From Gelatoporia subvermispora B (Eukaryota > Basidiomycota > Agaricomycetes > Polyporales > Gelatoporiaceae): DNA of 64,000 nucleotides. The stretch is from contig KB445791.1 in assembly GCA_000320605.2 (NCBI GenBank), forward strand, positions 913,260 through 977,259, written 5' to 3'. Position numbers and translations under genes: made by a program. The notes under the pieces are model-generated. The model saw only the letters and a program-made list of their open reading frames with translations, had not been told where the DNA came from and made no database searches. Shown piece after piece: positions 33,668-44,911 of the stretch (the first letter of the stretch is position 1; every line of letters begins with the position of its first letter).

Positions 33668-35879
33668 ATGCAGTCCAGCGATCACCAGCAGCACGCATCG
33701 GACGATGTCGACCGCAGGAATCGTTTCCTCTCGCCCGACTTTGATACCCCGCACAGCTTACGCGACCGCGCGTCGAGCCAGCCACCCCGCACTACCAGCC
33801 AGGGGCTTGCCCTCTCCCCCATATCTGCCATGAGATCTCCTTCTGGCGCTGCCTGGCCTCGAATCTCCTCCGGTCTGAATCCTAATCCTGTCGTTGGCGC
33901 ACTTCCCCAGTCCGTTCCCACGCGAAGTGCCTCCTTCTCTGCCTCTTCCCCTTCAAACACCCAGGGCGGCATGTTCTCCTCGGCAATGCGCGATTCTCAT
34001 TTTGCCTCCACTTTTGAGGACGACGAGTCGGAAGCGCTCTCAGACCTTCAAGATCCGTACGACTCCCCTTACGACGATCGCTATTCTCGTTCCACTATGC
34101 AGACTACCCGTGGACGCTGGGGCGGTGACATGACGCGAAGCCGGTCCCAGTCACTCGCGACTACTCGACCTGGACCCATAGGCAGCGGGCTGCCGAGCCA
34201 CAACTCTGCGGGGTATTGGAACGAGTCTTCTCTGTCCAACCCCCTCAGCATCCCGCAACCTCGTTATGGCGAGCTCAAACCACCTGGAACCAGTCGCTAT
34301 GGCTCTCTGGGCGCATTGGGCAGGTCTCCCACCAACGGATACTCCGGGTCAATCACCGACCAGTCCAATATGAGCCCGTTCGTTCGAGACGTGGGCCAGA
34401 TTCTGCTGGACGACGGCTCGGCTTTTCGCGAGCTCTGGTCCGGTATGAACCCACGAGAAGAGCACGGCGGTGGAAGCGGCACGACCAGCCGGAGGCACAG
34501 TGTCAGTGTAATCCAGCCCCGGCGACCTATAGTTGGGTTCAATGCCCCTGGCGCAGACGGCCCGGAAGAGCACACGCGCCCGGGGGTCTTCCACTCCGCG
34601 ACCTTTTCGGGCGGTGGAGGTTTGCTGCTCACGGACGATGACCTCGCCAGCGGGCTGAATATGCTCAGCCTCAACGTGCGCGACGAGCGGTCCAACTACC
34701 CCACTAGCCAGCCGTCGTCGCTCCCCGCGTACGGCGGCCTCTCGCGCAGTCCCCCTTCCGCTGCGGACCGTATTTCGCCCTACCAGGCCCTCCACCTCAA
34801 CATCCCCGGCACGTCGTACGGCTCACGCCAGCCAATCGGCTCGCCCAGCGAGAGCGCGCTCTCGGGCGGCAGCCCCTCGCGCGGCTTGTCCGACGTCCTC
34901 GCACAGGACACGTCCTTTGGCGCGTACGCACGCGAGGCACCCCGCGCGCCGCAGGGACTCATGGCGCGCTTCGTGCCCGGGCATGGCATCCAGCACATCC
35001 CGGAGCAGGGCGTGCTGCAGGGCGCGATCTCGCCGACTGGCACGCGCGGCGGGCATTTCGCGCAGGCGCCGCAGATGCAGCGGCGAGCGTCGGACGCGGG
35101 GAAGCCGTTGGCGGAGCTTGGGAAGGGTGTCCCGCTGCACTCGGTCCCAACGTCGTGGCCGTTGTTCATCGTCGAGTTCAAGGCAGGCCGCACCGATCTG
35201 TTCTACTGCACGGACCTCTCGCTCGATATCCGCGTCGGCGACCTTGTCATCGTCGAGGCGGACCGCGGGAAGGATCTTGGCAAGGTCGTCAACGACACGA
35301 TCACGCTTGCGGAGGTGGATGCGTTTCAGAAGCAGCAGAAGCTCATGAATATTGGCTATGCGGACCCGCATGGCGTGCCGACAAGCCCGAATGGTAGCGG
35401 CCCCAGTGGAGGGAAGGAAATCAGCCCGAAGATGATCTACGGGAAGGCCCAGCTGCAGGATACGCAGTCAGTGCTACTCGCCTGTTCTAAGAACTTCACG
35501 TTGCTGACCGTTTCACAGGGGCCTAGCGACTAAGTTGCAGGATGAGGCCAAAGCTCTGGAGCTTTGCAGGAGCAAGGTGAGGCAGCACAAGATGCCAATG
35601 GAAGTCATAGACGCAGAATACCAGTGGTAAGCAAACGAGCGTCCCTCCGGAATCCCTTCTGACTGGATCTTTCACAGGGATCGGCGTAAATTAACCTTCT
35701 ATTTCGTGGCTGAGAAGAGGATCGATTTCCGAGATCTCGTCAGGGAATTGTTCCGGTAAGCACAACCTAGGCACTTGACATCAACTCTGCCTGACGTTGT
35801 TCTTTGTAGTCTGTACAAAACTCGCATCTGGATGGCCTCCTTGGGTGGTCCTGGCGGCATGACTCACCACCAACAGTGA
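33668..35879 (+). CDS. PSP1: PSP1 C-terminal-domain protein
   Basis: Fungal Psp1 homologue. Yeast Psp1 was found as a suppressor of DNA polymerase alpha mutations and is Asn/Gln-rich; the molecular role of the family is poorly defined. Exons 33668-35466, 35519-35626, 35678-35755 and 35810-35879 give 684 residues. The first 480 residues are disordered, rich in Ser, Gly and Pro (for example SRSRSQSLATTRPGPIG). The PSP1 domain follows: WPLFIVEFKAGRTDLFYC, DLSLDIRVGDLVIVEADRG, KDLGKVVNDTITLAEVDAF, LATKLQDEAKALELCRSK, MPMEVIDAEYQWDRRKLTF and YFVAEKRIDFRDLVRELFR, ending RIWMASLGGPGG. The mid-domain splice was chosen because it joins QLQDTQ to GLATKLQDEA as in other members. Confidence 0.92.
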
Positions 35880-36351
35880 TCAATTCTCAAGAATTGCAAG
35901 ATGCCCCATGTAAATGTATATTCACCGGCCGCTCATATCACCGCATCTAGATATGCATATCTACTATTTGGATTATACCTCCCTGCTATCCGTCTCGCTG
36001 CCCTGGGTGCCACTGCTGTCGTCGTTGCTGTACGGAGCTAGCTTTCGGACTACGTCCTACTTCAGTGTGTACAACAGGCTTATTACCCCCTCTCCGTTTC
36101 CTTCCCTGGTCGGTGCACTTGGACTGTCAGACGTGCGGGCTTGCCCAGGGGGCGGCGGGCGCAGGACGCGCCTTCGTCCACGCGGAGGTCGCGCATCATC
36201 TTAAAGAATTGTATTATTAGTGTACGATGACACTGGCGAATGTACATGATTGACGTGGCCATTGGTCTGCCGTTTAAAATTGGTTCGAAACTACGCGGGA
36301 AAACGTCCAAGCGACAACCGCAATGAAGGTAGACAATGCACTGAGGACATA
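35880..36351. other. Intergenic, convergent 3' ends
   Basis: A plus-strand open frame (35914-36204) lies directly after the PSP1 stop and probably represents 3' untranslated sequence. Nothing else recognised. Confidence 0.4.
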
Positions 36352-37823
36352 TCAACTCCCGAAAACACCATTCATCAAGCTCTCTCTCCACGGGCTCCCT
36401 AATCCACTCCTACCAGCGTCAATGTCGCTCCCGTCCACCTTGCGCTGGACGGCAACGCTCGGCACCAGGGAGAATGCCTTGAGCCTTCCACTAAGGACGA
36501 GCCATGCCAGAGCCTGGTCGTATGCGCGAGAATAGGCAAATTGCGGGTGGCGAAGATGCAGTAACAGCCGACGGGCACCGGTTCGAGAGAGGGCGTAGGC
36601 ATGCGTGCACTTAGGTGCGAAAGATGGGTGGAGTGCTGTCTGTATTGGATCTCCGGCTCGTCGGCCAGCATTGATATCTGGTACGGGCAGTGCGGGATAC
36701 GTAGACTCGTTTGACCAGCAATGTCCTATCAGCCCGGATGAGAGAGGAAATGCAGATTGACGCGGTTGACCTCACCGAGGAAAACGATGTCCCACTGCGG
36801 TGGCAGAGCACTCCAGACAGTCTTGAGCCTTTCCTCTATGTCCCGTTCCATGTCAATATCGTCCTCGAGAATGATGGTGACGTCATCGTTTTGCGTTTCT
36901 TTGCTCTGGTTGTCTGTATTATTCCATGTTGCGGGAGAGGCGGTGTCGTCGGCGATCAGCCTCAGTACTTGCAAATGGGAGAACCAACAGGCGACTTTGG
37001 CCGGGCTCAAGATCATGTATGCCGGGGTGGAGGGGACCCAAGATCTTCCGGTGACGTAGTTCCTGATTGCGCATGTCAAAGGGTGTCTCGTGTTCTCTGA
37101 ACTTCGAATGTTCTCGTCGTCTGGAGGTTCTGTATATATGCTTGGATCGTCGCCGGACAAATCGTAGTACGGACTTCCAGTATCAGGAAGAGACTCATTC
37201 TCAGCGTCAGGCACAGGTAGAGACCAATCATCAGACTCTGAGGTGCCAGGAGGACTATTGGACAGTACGAGCGACTCAAGCTCTGGATCTGATAGCCAAT
37301 GAAGCTCTTGTGACGGCCAGGTCTCCTCCGCGTCTTCCGAGATGAGGACGTGCTCGATATCATCTGCACTGCCTGTCACTGACGACGCCTCGAGTTCTTC
37401 GCGCAAGTTTCGGACATGTTCGATGATATTGCCGACTGCAGTGTCGTCCGAATGGACAGCATCCACATACGTCCAGTTTACATCCAGAGTTTGTCGCAGT
37501 CTTTCCATAGCAACCCGTCGGTCAGTGCGGCGCGGAAGGGAGACGACGTAGATCCTCGAAGCGATCCCGAGGAGCCTGGGTTTGTCGAGGGACTCGTTCA
37601 TGTTGGTCGTCTGGGTCTGAGTGTTCGTGAAGGCCACGCGCATAACGTTCAGAGCAGGAGATTCTGTACCAGCACTCGGAGTGCGGTACCTTATTCCGTC
37701 AAAGACGGAAGTCGTGCCAAAGGACTGAGGGCCAAAGAACATCCATACACCAGAACAAACAGAACAAACAACGAGAAGAGTGACCGATAGCGCATACACT
37801 TGACGCCTAATTCCATAGCGCAT
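36352..37823 (-). CDS. Family 25 (LPS-type) glycosyltransferase, type II membrane protein
   Basis: Probable Golgi-resident glycosyltransferase of family GT25. Exons 37823-36776 and 36725-36352, 473 residues. After the start MRYGIRRQVY a single hydrophobic helix (ALSVTLLVVCSVCSGVWMFF) acts as signal anchor. The catalytic domain begins RIYVVSLPRRTDRRVAMERL with WTYVDAV, continues after a long acidic insert at SPAKVACWFSHLQVLRLI, and contains the metal-binding IILEDDIDMERDIEERL (DxD-like EDD). WDIVFLGHCWSNE, HAYALSRTGARRLLLHL and YDQALAWLV complete the usual order. A frame extension upstream of 37823 has no ATG. Acceptor sugar or protein unknown; basidiomycete GT25 genes are often several per genome. 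Confidence 0.88.
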
Positions 37824-38384
37824 GAGTAGGTTCAAAGGGTCGGTATTCTATGAGGATAGAGAGAGTGACCGAAGTCGAACTGATACGCCGGAAGCGTCCG
37901 TGTTCCAACGTACTTAACTTCCAAGGTTAGAATCGAACATGAAACGCGACCACGTGACTTCTGCGCGTCGGTGGCGACGCGTCGGCAGAGTTTTTGTAAC
38001 TGCGAAATGTCAGGAATTATCTCTACCTCATCCTTAGGCGTCAGCACTGTTACGTCCACCACACCAGATACTATGCAAATTGCTTCTAGAACATATATGT
38101 AGTACTCATCAACTGACCCAACAACGAAGATATCCCCACAAGCACGCTGGTGGAAGATGGTCTCCCACATGCCTAGATGGACATCGTCTCCTTTGTTATG
38201 TTGATCATCTCGTTTTCTTCAGTCTCGAAGTATCTGGATGCTAAATGCTGGACGTTGATCTTATCATAGGGCGACGAGATGCGTGAAACCATCTGACATG
38301 ACCTTCAATGATGCGAGCGACATCTCTTCCCTCGTAAATCCAATCCGTACGGCGGTGAGGCATTGATATATTCCCTCAAGTAAA
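37824..38384. other. GT25 upstream region
   Basis: Contains a minus-strand ATG-started frame of 112 codons (38170-37832, MWETIFHQRACGDIF). It has no similarity I can name and abuts the GT25 promoter. I do not call it a gene. Confidence 0.35.
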
Positions 38385-39564
38385 TTATTTCATTATATCT
38401 TCGACTTTGTGGCCAATCAAGCTACGCACAAAGAAAATGAGGGTGATATTCAGCCCAACGGTACCGATGTCAAGTTTGGTCTGGCTGATGCGTACGTTGG
38501 CTTTGGAACGGAGATTTGCATAATGATTGGACGCTTACTGTGATGTGTCCAGTATGTACTGAAGACACAATTTCATACGCTAGGAGACCGATCCAGGCCA
38601 CCACTGCAAACTCGATGACTGCACGCAGGATAATGCTATAAGATGGACTGATTGGTTTGCGGGCCATCTTAGTCATCCTGTGATATTGCTGATATCAATT
38701 GTTAATTTCCCAGTGAGCCGTACGTGCGAAGTTTTCGAGTCAACTCAGACCCAAACCGCACAGTAGCAGTGATTTTGAGAGTGACAGAAAAGAGCGTGTT
38801 GTTATAAAATGGTTCGTCGAAGTATATGATCTGGGCATCCGCAGATCAACAGTGTGGAGATGCCAGTATGGATGCGAGAAAGGAGCGCAGTATGAGGTGT
38901 CCTCACATGCGTTGATGACCACTGCAGTGCCAGTTATGTGTAGTGCCCACTTCTTTCGTTCGTAAATCATATATAAACGCCATGCTAAGTAACCGTCCGA
39001 GAGCAGTCCCTGTAGTGGCAACTCTGAACGCTTGAGTTATCGGATAGTCTACATGGATAAGGACGACCCACGGCAAAGATGGTGGTCCCACTTGGACAAT
39101 TCATGACATCATTAATGTCAGACGATGTGTAATGAAGACTACTTACTTTCCGGCCACAGTAAGAGGTATATACCACTTGAAAGCCTCGTGTTGTGAAGTG
39201 TCGTCGACTCGAGCTCTGTAGAGTGGCAAAGCTCGGGTGATAAAGCAATTTAAGAGATTGAGGAACCTGAGGATATCAAACGGAGGGTTACATTCGGATC
39301 ATCAACTTATAGTCACGAGAGCGATATGTCTTCCTAGGATAATCGCGACTATTCGGAGACGACGAGACGACGTGCCATTCTGTTGCGATAAGAAGACCAT
39401 ATCGCCGGTATGATTATTACAAAGCAGACACCTGTGCGTTCATTCGAAGAGTTGGTCTGATATTCTAGTAAGTAAGAAGTAATGGGAAGGGCTCACCAAA
39501 AGAAACCGCAAGGCGTAGCAAGAGTAATTGTGCTTCTGTCAAGAGGAAGCGTTGCAGCACCCAT
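38385..39564 (-). CDS. Fungal multi-span (7TM-like) membrane protein, exons approximate
   Basis: Fragments in gene order on the minus strand fit the large fungus-specific seven-helix membrane families (often labelled DUF6533/6534-type) of unknown function. They are YPITQAFRVATTG near 39040, then SDGYLAWRLYMIYERKKWAL (39005-38945), IIYFDEPFYNNTLFSVTLK (near 38830-38770), the helix ILRAVIEFAVVAWIGLLAY with EIVSSVHTGHIT (38640-38540), and a last exon ending VGLNITLIFFVRSLIGHKVE before the stop at 38385. The pattern 'SDG-x-LAWRLY-x-IY-x-R-K-W' and the 'TGHIT' step are typical. The N-terminal exons between 39564 and 39060 could not be joined securely; ATG 39564 (MGAATLPLDRSTITLA) is one option. 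A damaged gene is possible. Confidence 0.5.
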
Positions 39565-39986
39565 GTTGACCTACCAGAAGTTGAACAGCGACCAAGCCCT
39601 TCATGACAAATGCGCTTTTGCAGTTACAACACACACGTCCTTATCCGGAGCTGCAAGGCATGGTGTAGATAGTGGCGAACCACCATCAAGCTTGTCCGGA
39701 GCACGACAAGATGGCCCCTGCAAGGACGAGGCGAAATATGAAATGTGATTTCATAAATCACCACTGAGCTCGCACGCAGTCACATTGTAAGCACGCGTGC
39801 ACTTCTCAAACTTGGATCCCTGTGTGAACCAAGACTGACATTGACACGGATGTTGCATCCGTTAATTCAACCGTCTGTCAATGGTACATACCTCTGATAT
39901 CATTGTCAAAAATGGGTTCAATCGCGAGTACTATCATATCGTGTCACATACACCTTCCTATCGAAGTATATCACCTCCTGCATCGG
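39565..39986. other. AT-richer intergenic sequence
   Basis: Short frames only. Possibly the remainder of the degenerate F-box copy that ends at 39987. Nothing recognised. Confidence 0.3.
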
Positions 39987-40225
39987 CTATTGCGCCGATA
40001 TCACGTCTAAGATGCGCCACACACGACTCCGTAAGGTACCTGATGTTGGGGCTATCCCGGCGCGGCAATGGAGATACTTGTATTCCGAATATGCAAAGAT
40101 AGGGGAACGGACATGAGTCAAAATTCTTGAAGCCCAACCACACATGACGAAGTAGCATGTGAAGATCGAGTGCAACTCAACAAAAGCAATCATAAGTCTG
40201 ACTTGAGGGCCAAGTACGAAAGACT
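39987..40225 (-). pseudogene. Truncated F-box gene copy (C-terminal part only)
   Basis: The minus-strand frame reads VRLMIAFVELHSIF, then CGWASRILTHVRSPIF and later GIAPTSGTLRSRVW. It parallels the last exon of the F-box gene 1 kb to the right (LKLERFASLVELHLI, RGWISNVLTHIQSPVL and GTPDGTSISERDFW). No F-box or N-terminal half accompanies it, and the frame stops where the neighbour continues. It looks like a decayed local duplicate. Confidence 0.6.
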
Positions 40226-40723
40226 GCCGGTGGTAGGTGTACATTGCCACCGACGTGCCAAGAAGTTATGCCCACGGAAAGAGCCATAAAGTTTCACATC
40301 CGGCCTTGTGGGCGGGCAGATCGGATCCAGCCAACGCGGTTCAGTGCTACGTTGTTAGGCGTGCGAGAAGGTTCCCCAGCGAAAAGTAGCAGTTGAATTG
40401 TATTTGCGACAGCTACCCTCGAAATCGAAGGCTGTCTCAACTCAAAGGCATACAGGCCATGGTCCCAAGATTAGCATGGGAAGTTATTGGGGTTGCCGGG
40501 GAACCGATTCCGAGACGGGAACAGGTGAAAGTTAGGGGAAACTACGAGACTGTGTCCGTACGTTTGTGTATTGTAGTAGACTATTGCGCTCGAAGAGTGA
40601 TATTCACAATTCATCACGGACTGATAGGGAAGGCGTATAATTCGACATATACGAGCACACAAATACGATTGACTTACAATGTTTTTGATCCGGACATCGA
40701 CTCTCTTTTTGAGGAAAATTCAT
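40226..40723. other. Intergenic beside the F-box copy
   Basis: Includes a plus-strand frame of 137 codons at 40393-40806 that overlaps the 3' end of the F-box gene. It has no family similarity and I treat it as chance. Confidence 0.35.
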
Positions 40724-42147
40724 TCAAGATACATTCTTTGATCCTAAGCCAAATTTCAGTATATGCTCGCCCAATGAACAACCCCCGAGATGCATACTAT
40801 CACTAAAAATTACACGTAGCATACGCTTCTCGTTCAACTTGGGAAGGTGGAGTTTGACGCTGATACGGTATGGCAAATCATGACTGGTCTCAGCTACACG
40901 GTCGAAGGCAAACACAACTTCGCGTAGTCCTGAAAATGATGGCCTTGACAAGACTTCGTCGATTGAATTGCAGGACAACTGGTGCCAGAAGTCTCGTTCG
41001 GAAATTGATGTTCCATCGGGTGTACCCATGAAAGGTATCTGTATCTTAACTCGGCGAAGAACGGGGGATTGGATATGGGTCAAGACGTTTGATATCCAGC
41101 CCCGCCTGATGAAGCGTTTCGAGCAGATCAGATGCAGCTCAACGAGAGACGCAAATCTCTCAAGTTTCAGACGTGAAACTGTAAATCGATATGAGAGAAA
41201 GTCCTGGCAAATAAGTGGCCACTCACTGGACTGGGATAAGTCTCTGTGAGGAGGTAGCAGATCCGCACTCAAAGCGAGCTTGCTAAGTGAGGTAGGCGTC
41301 GACACCATCAGATCTTCGCAACCGAACAGCCATAGGCCCGTTGTATAGAGCTGCAAGACGTACATCAGGACGCATCCTGGTAATAACAAGAAAGGGGATG
41401 GCATACATGTAAGTTTGTGACGCCCTTCAACGCGCGAGCTGGAAACGGATGACCGGTCGAGCTTTGAAACCAAATAACCTCTACGCAATGTAGGGTAGAA
41501 AGATTTGGAAAGGCGCATAGCATGGCACCGAAGTCCGCTGCATCGACGAACTGGAGTTTGCACAGTTTGAGAGTGGTGACGCAGCCGAATCGAGATCCCA
41601 ACCAGTGAGGAGCACGTCTGAGGTCGACGTATGTTTCTGGGGGGTGCGGATAGCGCTGCCGCCTCCGGAGCCAAGCCGTAACAGTCCGGAGAACAGAATG
41701 TCCAAACCCGAGAGAAGCTGGAGTAGGGAGAGCAGGATGTGACTGTATTATGAGTGTGGAAAGATTTGTCAGGCGAGGGGCAAGGAGGTGCTCTACTGCT
41801 TCTAAGAGCATTGCAGCATTATACTCTGGGCGTATCTCCATCTTGTGTATGAGTGTGCTGAGCTGGGAGTTCCGCTTCATGATGCCGACGAATTTACGAA
41901 ATCTCGCGGGATTTTGTATAGTTATTTCCCTGAAGATGTGCATTCTGGACCTTGGCAGCCAGCCTCTACACACTAGGGAGCATGCGAGGAGTGTTTGGAG
42001 GTCTACTGGACGAATGGAGGCGACTATATCGATTATATACTCGCAGAGTTCCAAGGGGACAACCACAGGGTGACCCTCTCGAACACAGGTGACACCTCGA
42101 GGTATATTCCGTCTCATTTTGAGTCTTCCAGTAGTCGAGTTGCACAT
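40724..42147 (-). CDS. F-box protein
   Basis: Probable SCF substrate adaptor. Exons 42147-41407, 41350-41227 and 41178-40724 give 439 residues. The F-box is near the N-terminus: VVPLELCEYIIDIVASI, then LLACSLVCRGWLPRSRMHIF with REITIQN. Later segments have the spaced Leu pattern of the basidiomycete F-box/LRR-like class (LTNLSTLIIQSHPAL, VTTLKLCKLQFVDAADFGA, FPNLSTLHCVEVIWF, LVELHLICSKRF). ATG 42147 (MCNSTTGRLKMRRN) is the first in frame; 42117 is an alternative. It ends HILKFGLGSKNVS. It is not obviously close to the F-box gene at 4581, but the truncated copy at 39987-40225 is a near relative. Confidence 0.82.
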
Positions 42148-42791
42148 CAGTGCAAAGGATCGGGTCCAACAAGCCTGGAAATTGCGCCGTGTGCTCGCAA
42201 TGAGGCGGGCGAGAAAGGAAGATGACGGTGGTCTAATCGGATTCGGAATCCCCAGAATCACGAGATTGCATCATATTCGACCACAGACAGGGGCCCTTGG
42301 GCGCCACTACCGTCTCATGCGCGCCGGCACTAGAAACTGATGACGACCGCGAATATGAATTTATACCTAGCACACAACAATATGACGTATCCCCAACTGC
42401 AAGCATCCGAACCTCGAGGCCGACCACCGACGTCTCTCACGAATGTTAATGACCCCTTGTCTCCTCATTGAGGACCGCTCTCATGACCTATATCTAGGAG
42501 CTTGAGTGACTCCGATGGAAGTAACAGCGTTTGCATGTCTCTTCCACGAAATAGCTAAAATGAAGAGGCGGCGAGTTTAGGGCAGCGCAGTGTTCAACGA
42601 AGCAATCAGCTGGGGACATATTTCCTCCAGCGCGCAGCTTGATTAGAACGCCACTGGACCAGGTACTTGCCATTTCAGGACATACATGCACGTGATCGTT
42701 TTCGTATTTTGCGGTCAGAGGCATCAGAGCGCGTCCATTGGACTGCGAGTAGTACCTCCTTCTTTCTTTGTCTGCTCTGGTATCCGACAAG
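42148..42791. promoter_or_regulatory. Divergent F-box / UTP18 upstream region
   Basis: 644 bp between two divergent starts. No coding segment or striking repeat; it should hold both promoters. Confidence 0.4.
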
Positions 42792-44857
42792 ATGGCCAAA
42801 CAACCGCGCAAAAAACAAAGACTTGGAAAGTCGAAGACTATTTCTGAAACCGTTCGCCCGCTCGGTACCACTGTCTCAGTCCTCGACAACACAGGCAAGG
42901 ACGAGGAGGAGAGAAGGCTAGAAAGCTTGCTGTTTGGGACGACAGAAGAACCTTTCGACTACGCGAATAATAACATACTTGTTATTAATGACGAAGAACG
43001 AAATGATACTGAGCCTGCAGGAAATAAGGAGCTGGAGAACATGCTGGATATAGATGTGAGTGGTGCTGACATCTGTGCCTGAGTGCAAATTGCTGAACGG
43101 CGAGTTCGCAGTTGTTCTTCGTTGATGATACGACGAAAGGGCCAGAGGTTCCTATCCATGACTTCTCAGCTGATATTGGAAGCGCGCCATCTGATGCCGA
43201 GCAAGACTCTGGCATCGAAGAGGAAGACGAGGATACAGAGGGATCCTCTCATGAGACCGACGAAGACGAAGAGATGGACTCTGCAAGACAGGAGACAGAT
43301 GAACAGCAAAAGCCGGGGCCCTCGGGATCTGGTCTGGCAGGCAGCAGCCGAAAAGCTCCAGCATGGGCGGACCCGGATGATGCCGACCTGCAGATATCCC
43401 TCGCAAATAACAACCGACTTCGCAAGCTTCGAGACTCTGTGGCTGAGGACGCTGTTGGCGGGCGGGAATACGAGCGGCGGCTGAGGCGGCAGTTCGAGAA
43501 AATCAATCCGACTCCGGAGTGGGCGTCGAAGGCACGCAAGCAGTTGCGCTCGGGTAAGGCGAAGCGGAGACGTTCGTCAGTCTCTTCTGCCTCAGAGGCA
43601 GATGAAGATGCGCTTCCGGAGCTGTTGTCAGAGACGAAGGGCATCCTGGCTGGATCTGCGAGGTCGAAGATTATCCCTCAGGGAACACTTAATATTGAAC
43701 GACTACGGGACGCCAATCTCTCATCACGGTCTGAAGGAGAGATCAAGACAGTGCAGTTCCACCCGTCTTCTCAAGTCCCGGTCATGCTCACAGCGAGCTC
43801 GGACCGACGGTTACGATTATTCAACGTGAGTTCTTCGCACCCCATGATAGTGCAAAGCTATCGAAGGCAGAGCTTAAATTCTATATTCATCCAGATCGAC
43901 GGTCATACAAATCCACACCTGCAAACAGTGCATATGCGTGACATGCCGGTGACTACCGCACAGTTCCATCCCGGAGGCTCCTCAGTCCTCCTAACCGGTC
44001 CCCGGCCATTCTACTATACATATGACCTGCAGAGCGGCGCTGTGCAGCGCTCACCGCGGGGATTGTGGGGAACGACCTTCGCGTCCGCGAACCCCGCGGG
44101 CAACGACATGAGCATGGAGAAGTGTGCCTTCGACCCCTCCGGCTCAGTACTCGCGGTTGCGGGACGGCGGGGCCACGTGCATCTTGTCGACTGGCGTGCG
44201 GGCTCGGGTCAAGTTGTAGGGAGCGTGAAGATGAACGCGGGCGTGGAGTCGCTATGGTGGGCGGGCGACCGCCTGATGAGCCTCGGCGAGAATGCGGAGG
44301 TGTATGTGTGGGATGTGGGCGAGAGGAGGTGTGTGAAACGGTGGAAGGATGAGGGTGGCTTCGGGAGTCGCATCCTCAGTGGGGACCGGACAGGGCGGTA
44401 TCTGGCTTCGGGGTATGTCGCTAGCGGTGTATCTTGCTCTCATTCATCTCACTCTTTGCAGGTCTCGCACGGGTCTAGTTAACGTATACAACGGGGAATC
44501 GTCGATAGGAGACTCAGGGAAGCCAAAGCTGCTGAAGACGATTGGCAACCTGACGACGTCTATAACATCCATGCGTTTCAACCATGACTCGCAACTCCTG
44601 GCAATGGCGAGCAACACGAAAAAGGACCAGATGCGTCTGGTGGGTATCTCTTTCGCCATGCCTCTACAGCCTCTAATGCATTGTCCATACAGATACATCT
44701 CCCCTCCCTCACTGCATTCGCGAACTGGCCGACGTCGAGCACGCCCCTTGGCCACGTCACGAGCATCGACTTCTCGACGGGCAGCGAGTACGTTGCAGTC
44801 GGCAACAATCGTGGTCGGGTATTGTTATACCATCTCAGGGATTTTGCGGCGCAATAG
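42792..44857 (+). CDS. UTP18: U3 snoRNP / SSU processome protein Utp18
   Basis: Nucleolar WD40 protein of the small-subunit processome, needed for early 18S pre-rRNA cleavage; the yeast protein also recruits the exosome helicase Mtr4. Exons 42792-43055, 43112-43825, 43895-44412, 44462-44639 and 44693-44857, 612 residues. The basic start (MAKQPRKKQRLGKSK) precedes a strongly acidic stretch (IEEEDEDTEGSSHETDEDEE). The pre-WD segment includes REYERRLRRQFEKINPTPEW, a family hallmark. WD-type strands follow: IKTVQFHPSSQVPVMLTASS, PVTTAQFHPGGSSVLLTGP, KCAFDPSGSVLAVAGRRGH, SRTGLVNVYNGE, SITSMRFNHDSQLLAMAS and TSIDFSTGSEYVAVGNNRGR. It ends LYHLRDFAAQ. I see no short LFxVD-type arch-interaction motif with certainty; LFFVDD opening exon 2 is a candidate. 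It converges on TRS33 with 54 bp between stops. Confidence 0.94.
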
Positions 44858-44911
44858 CATGTACAACTTCGTTTGTCACCCCATCGCTTTTCTATTCCAA
44901 CCAAACGTGCT

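Noticed and set aside
40393..40806. 137-codon plus-strand ORF
   Set aside because: Overlaps the end of the F-box gene, no recognisable family, no gene-like context.
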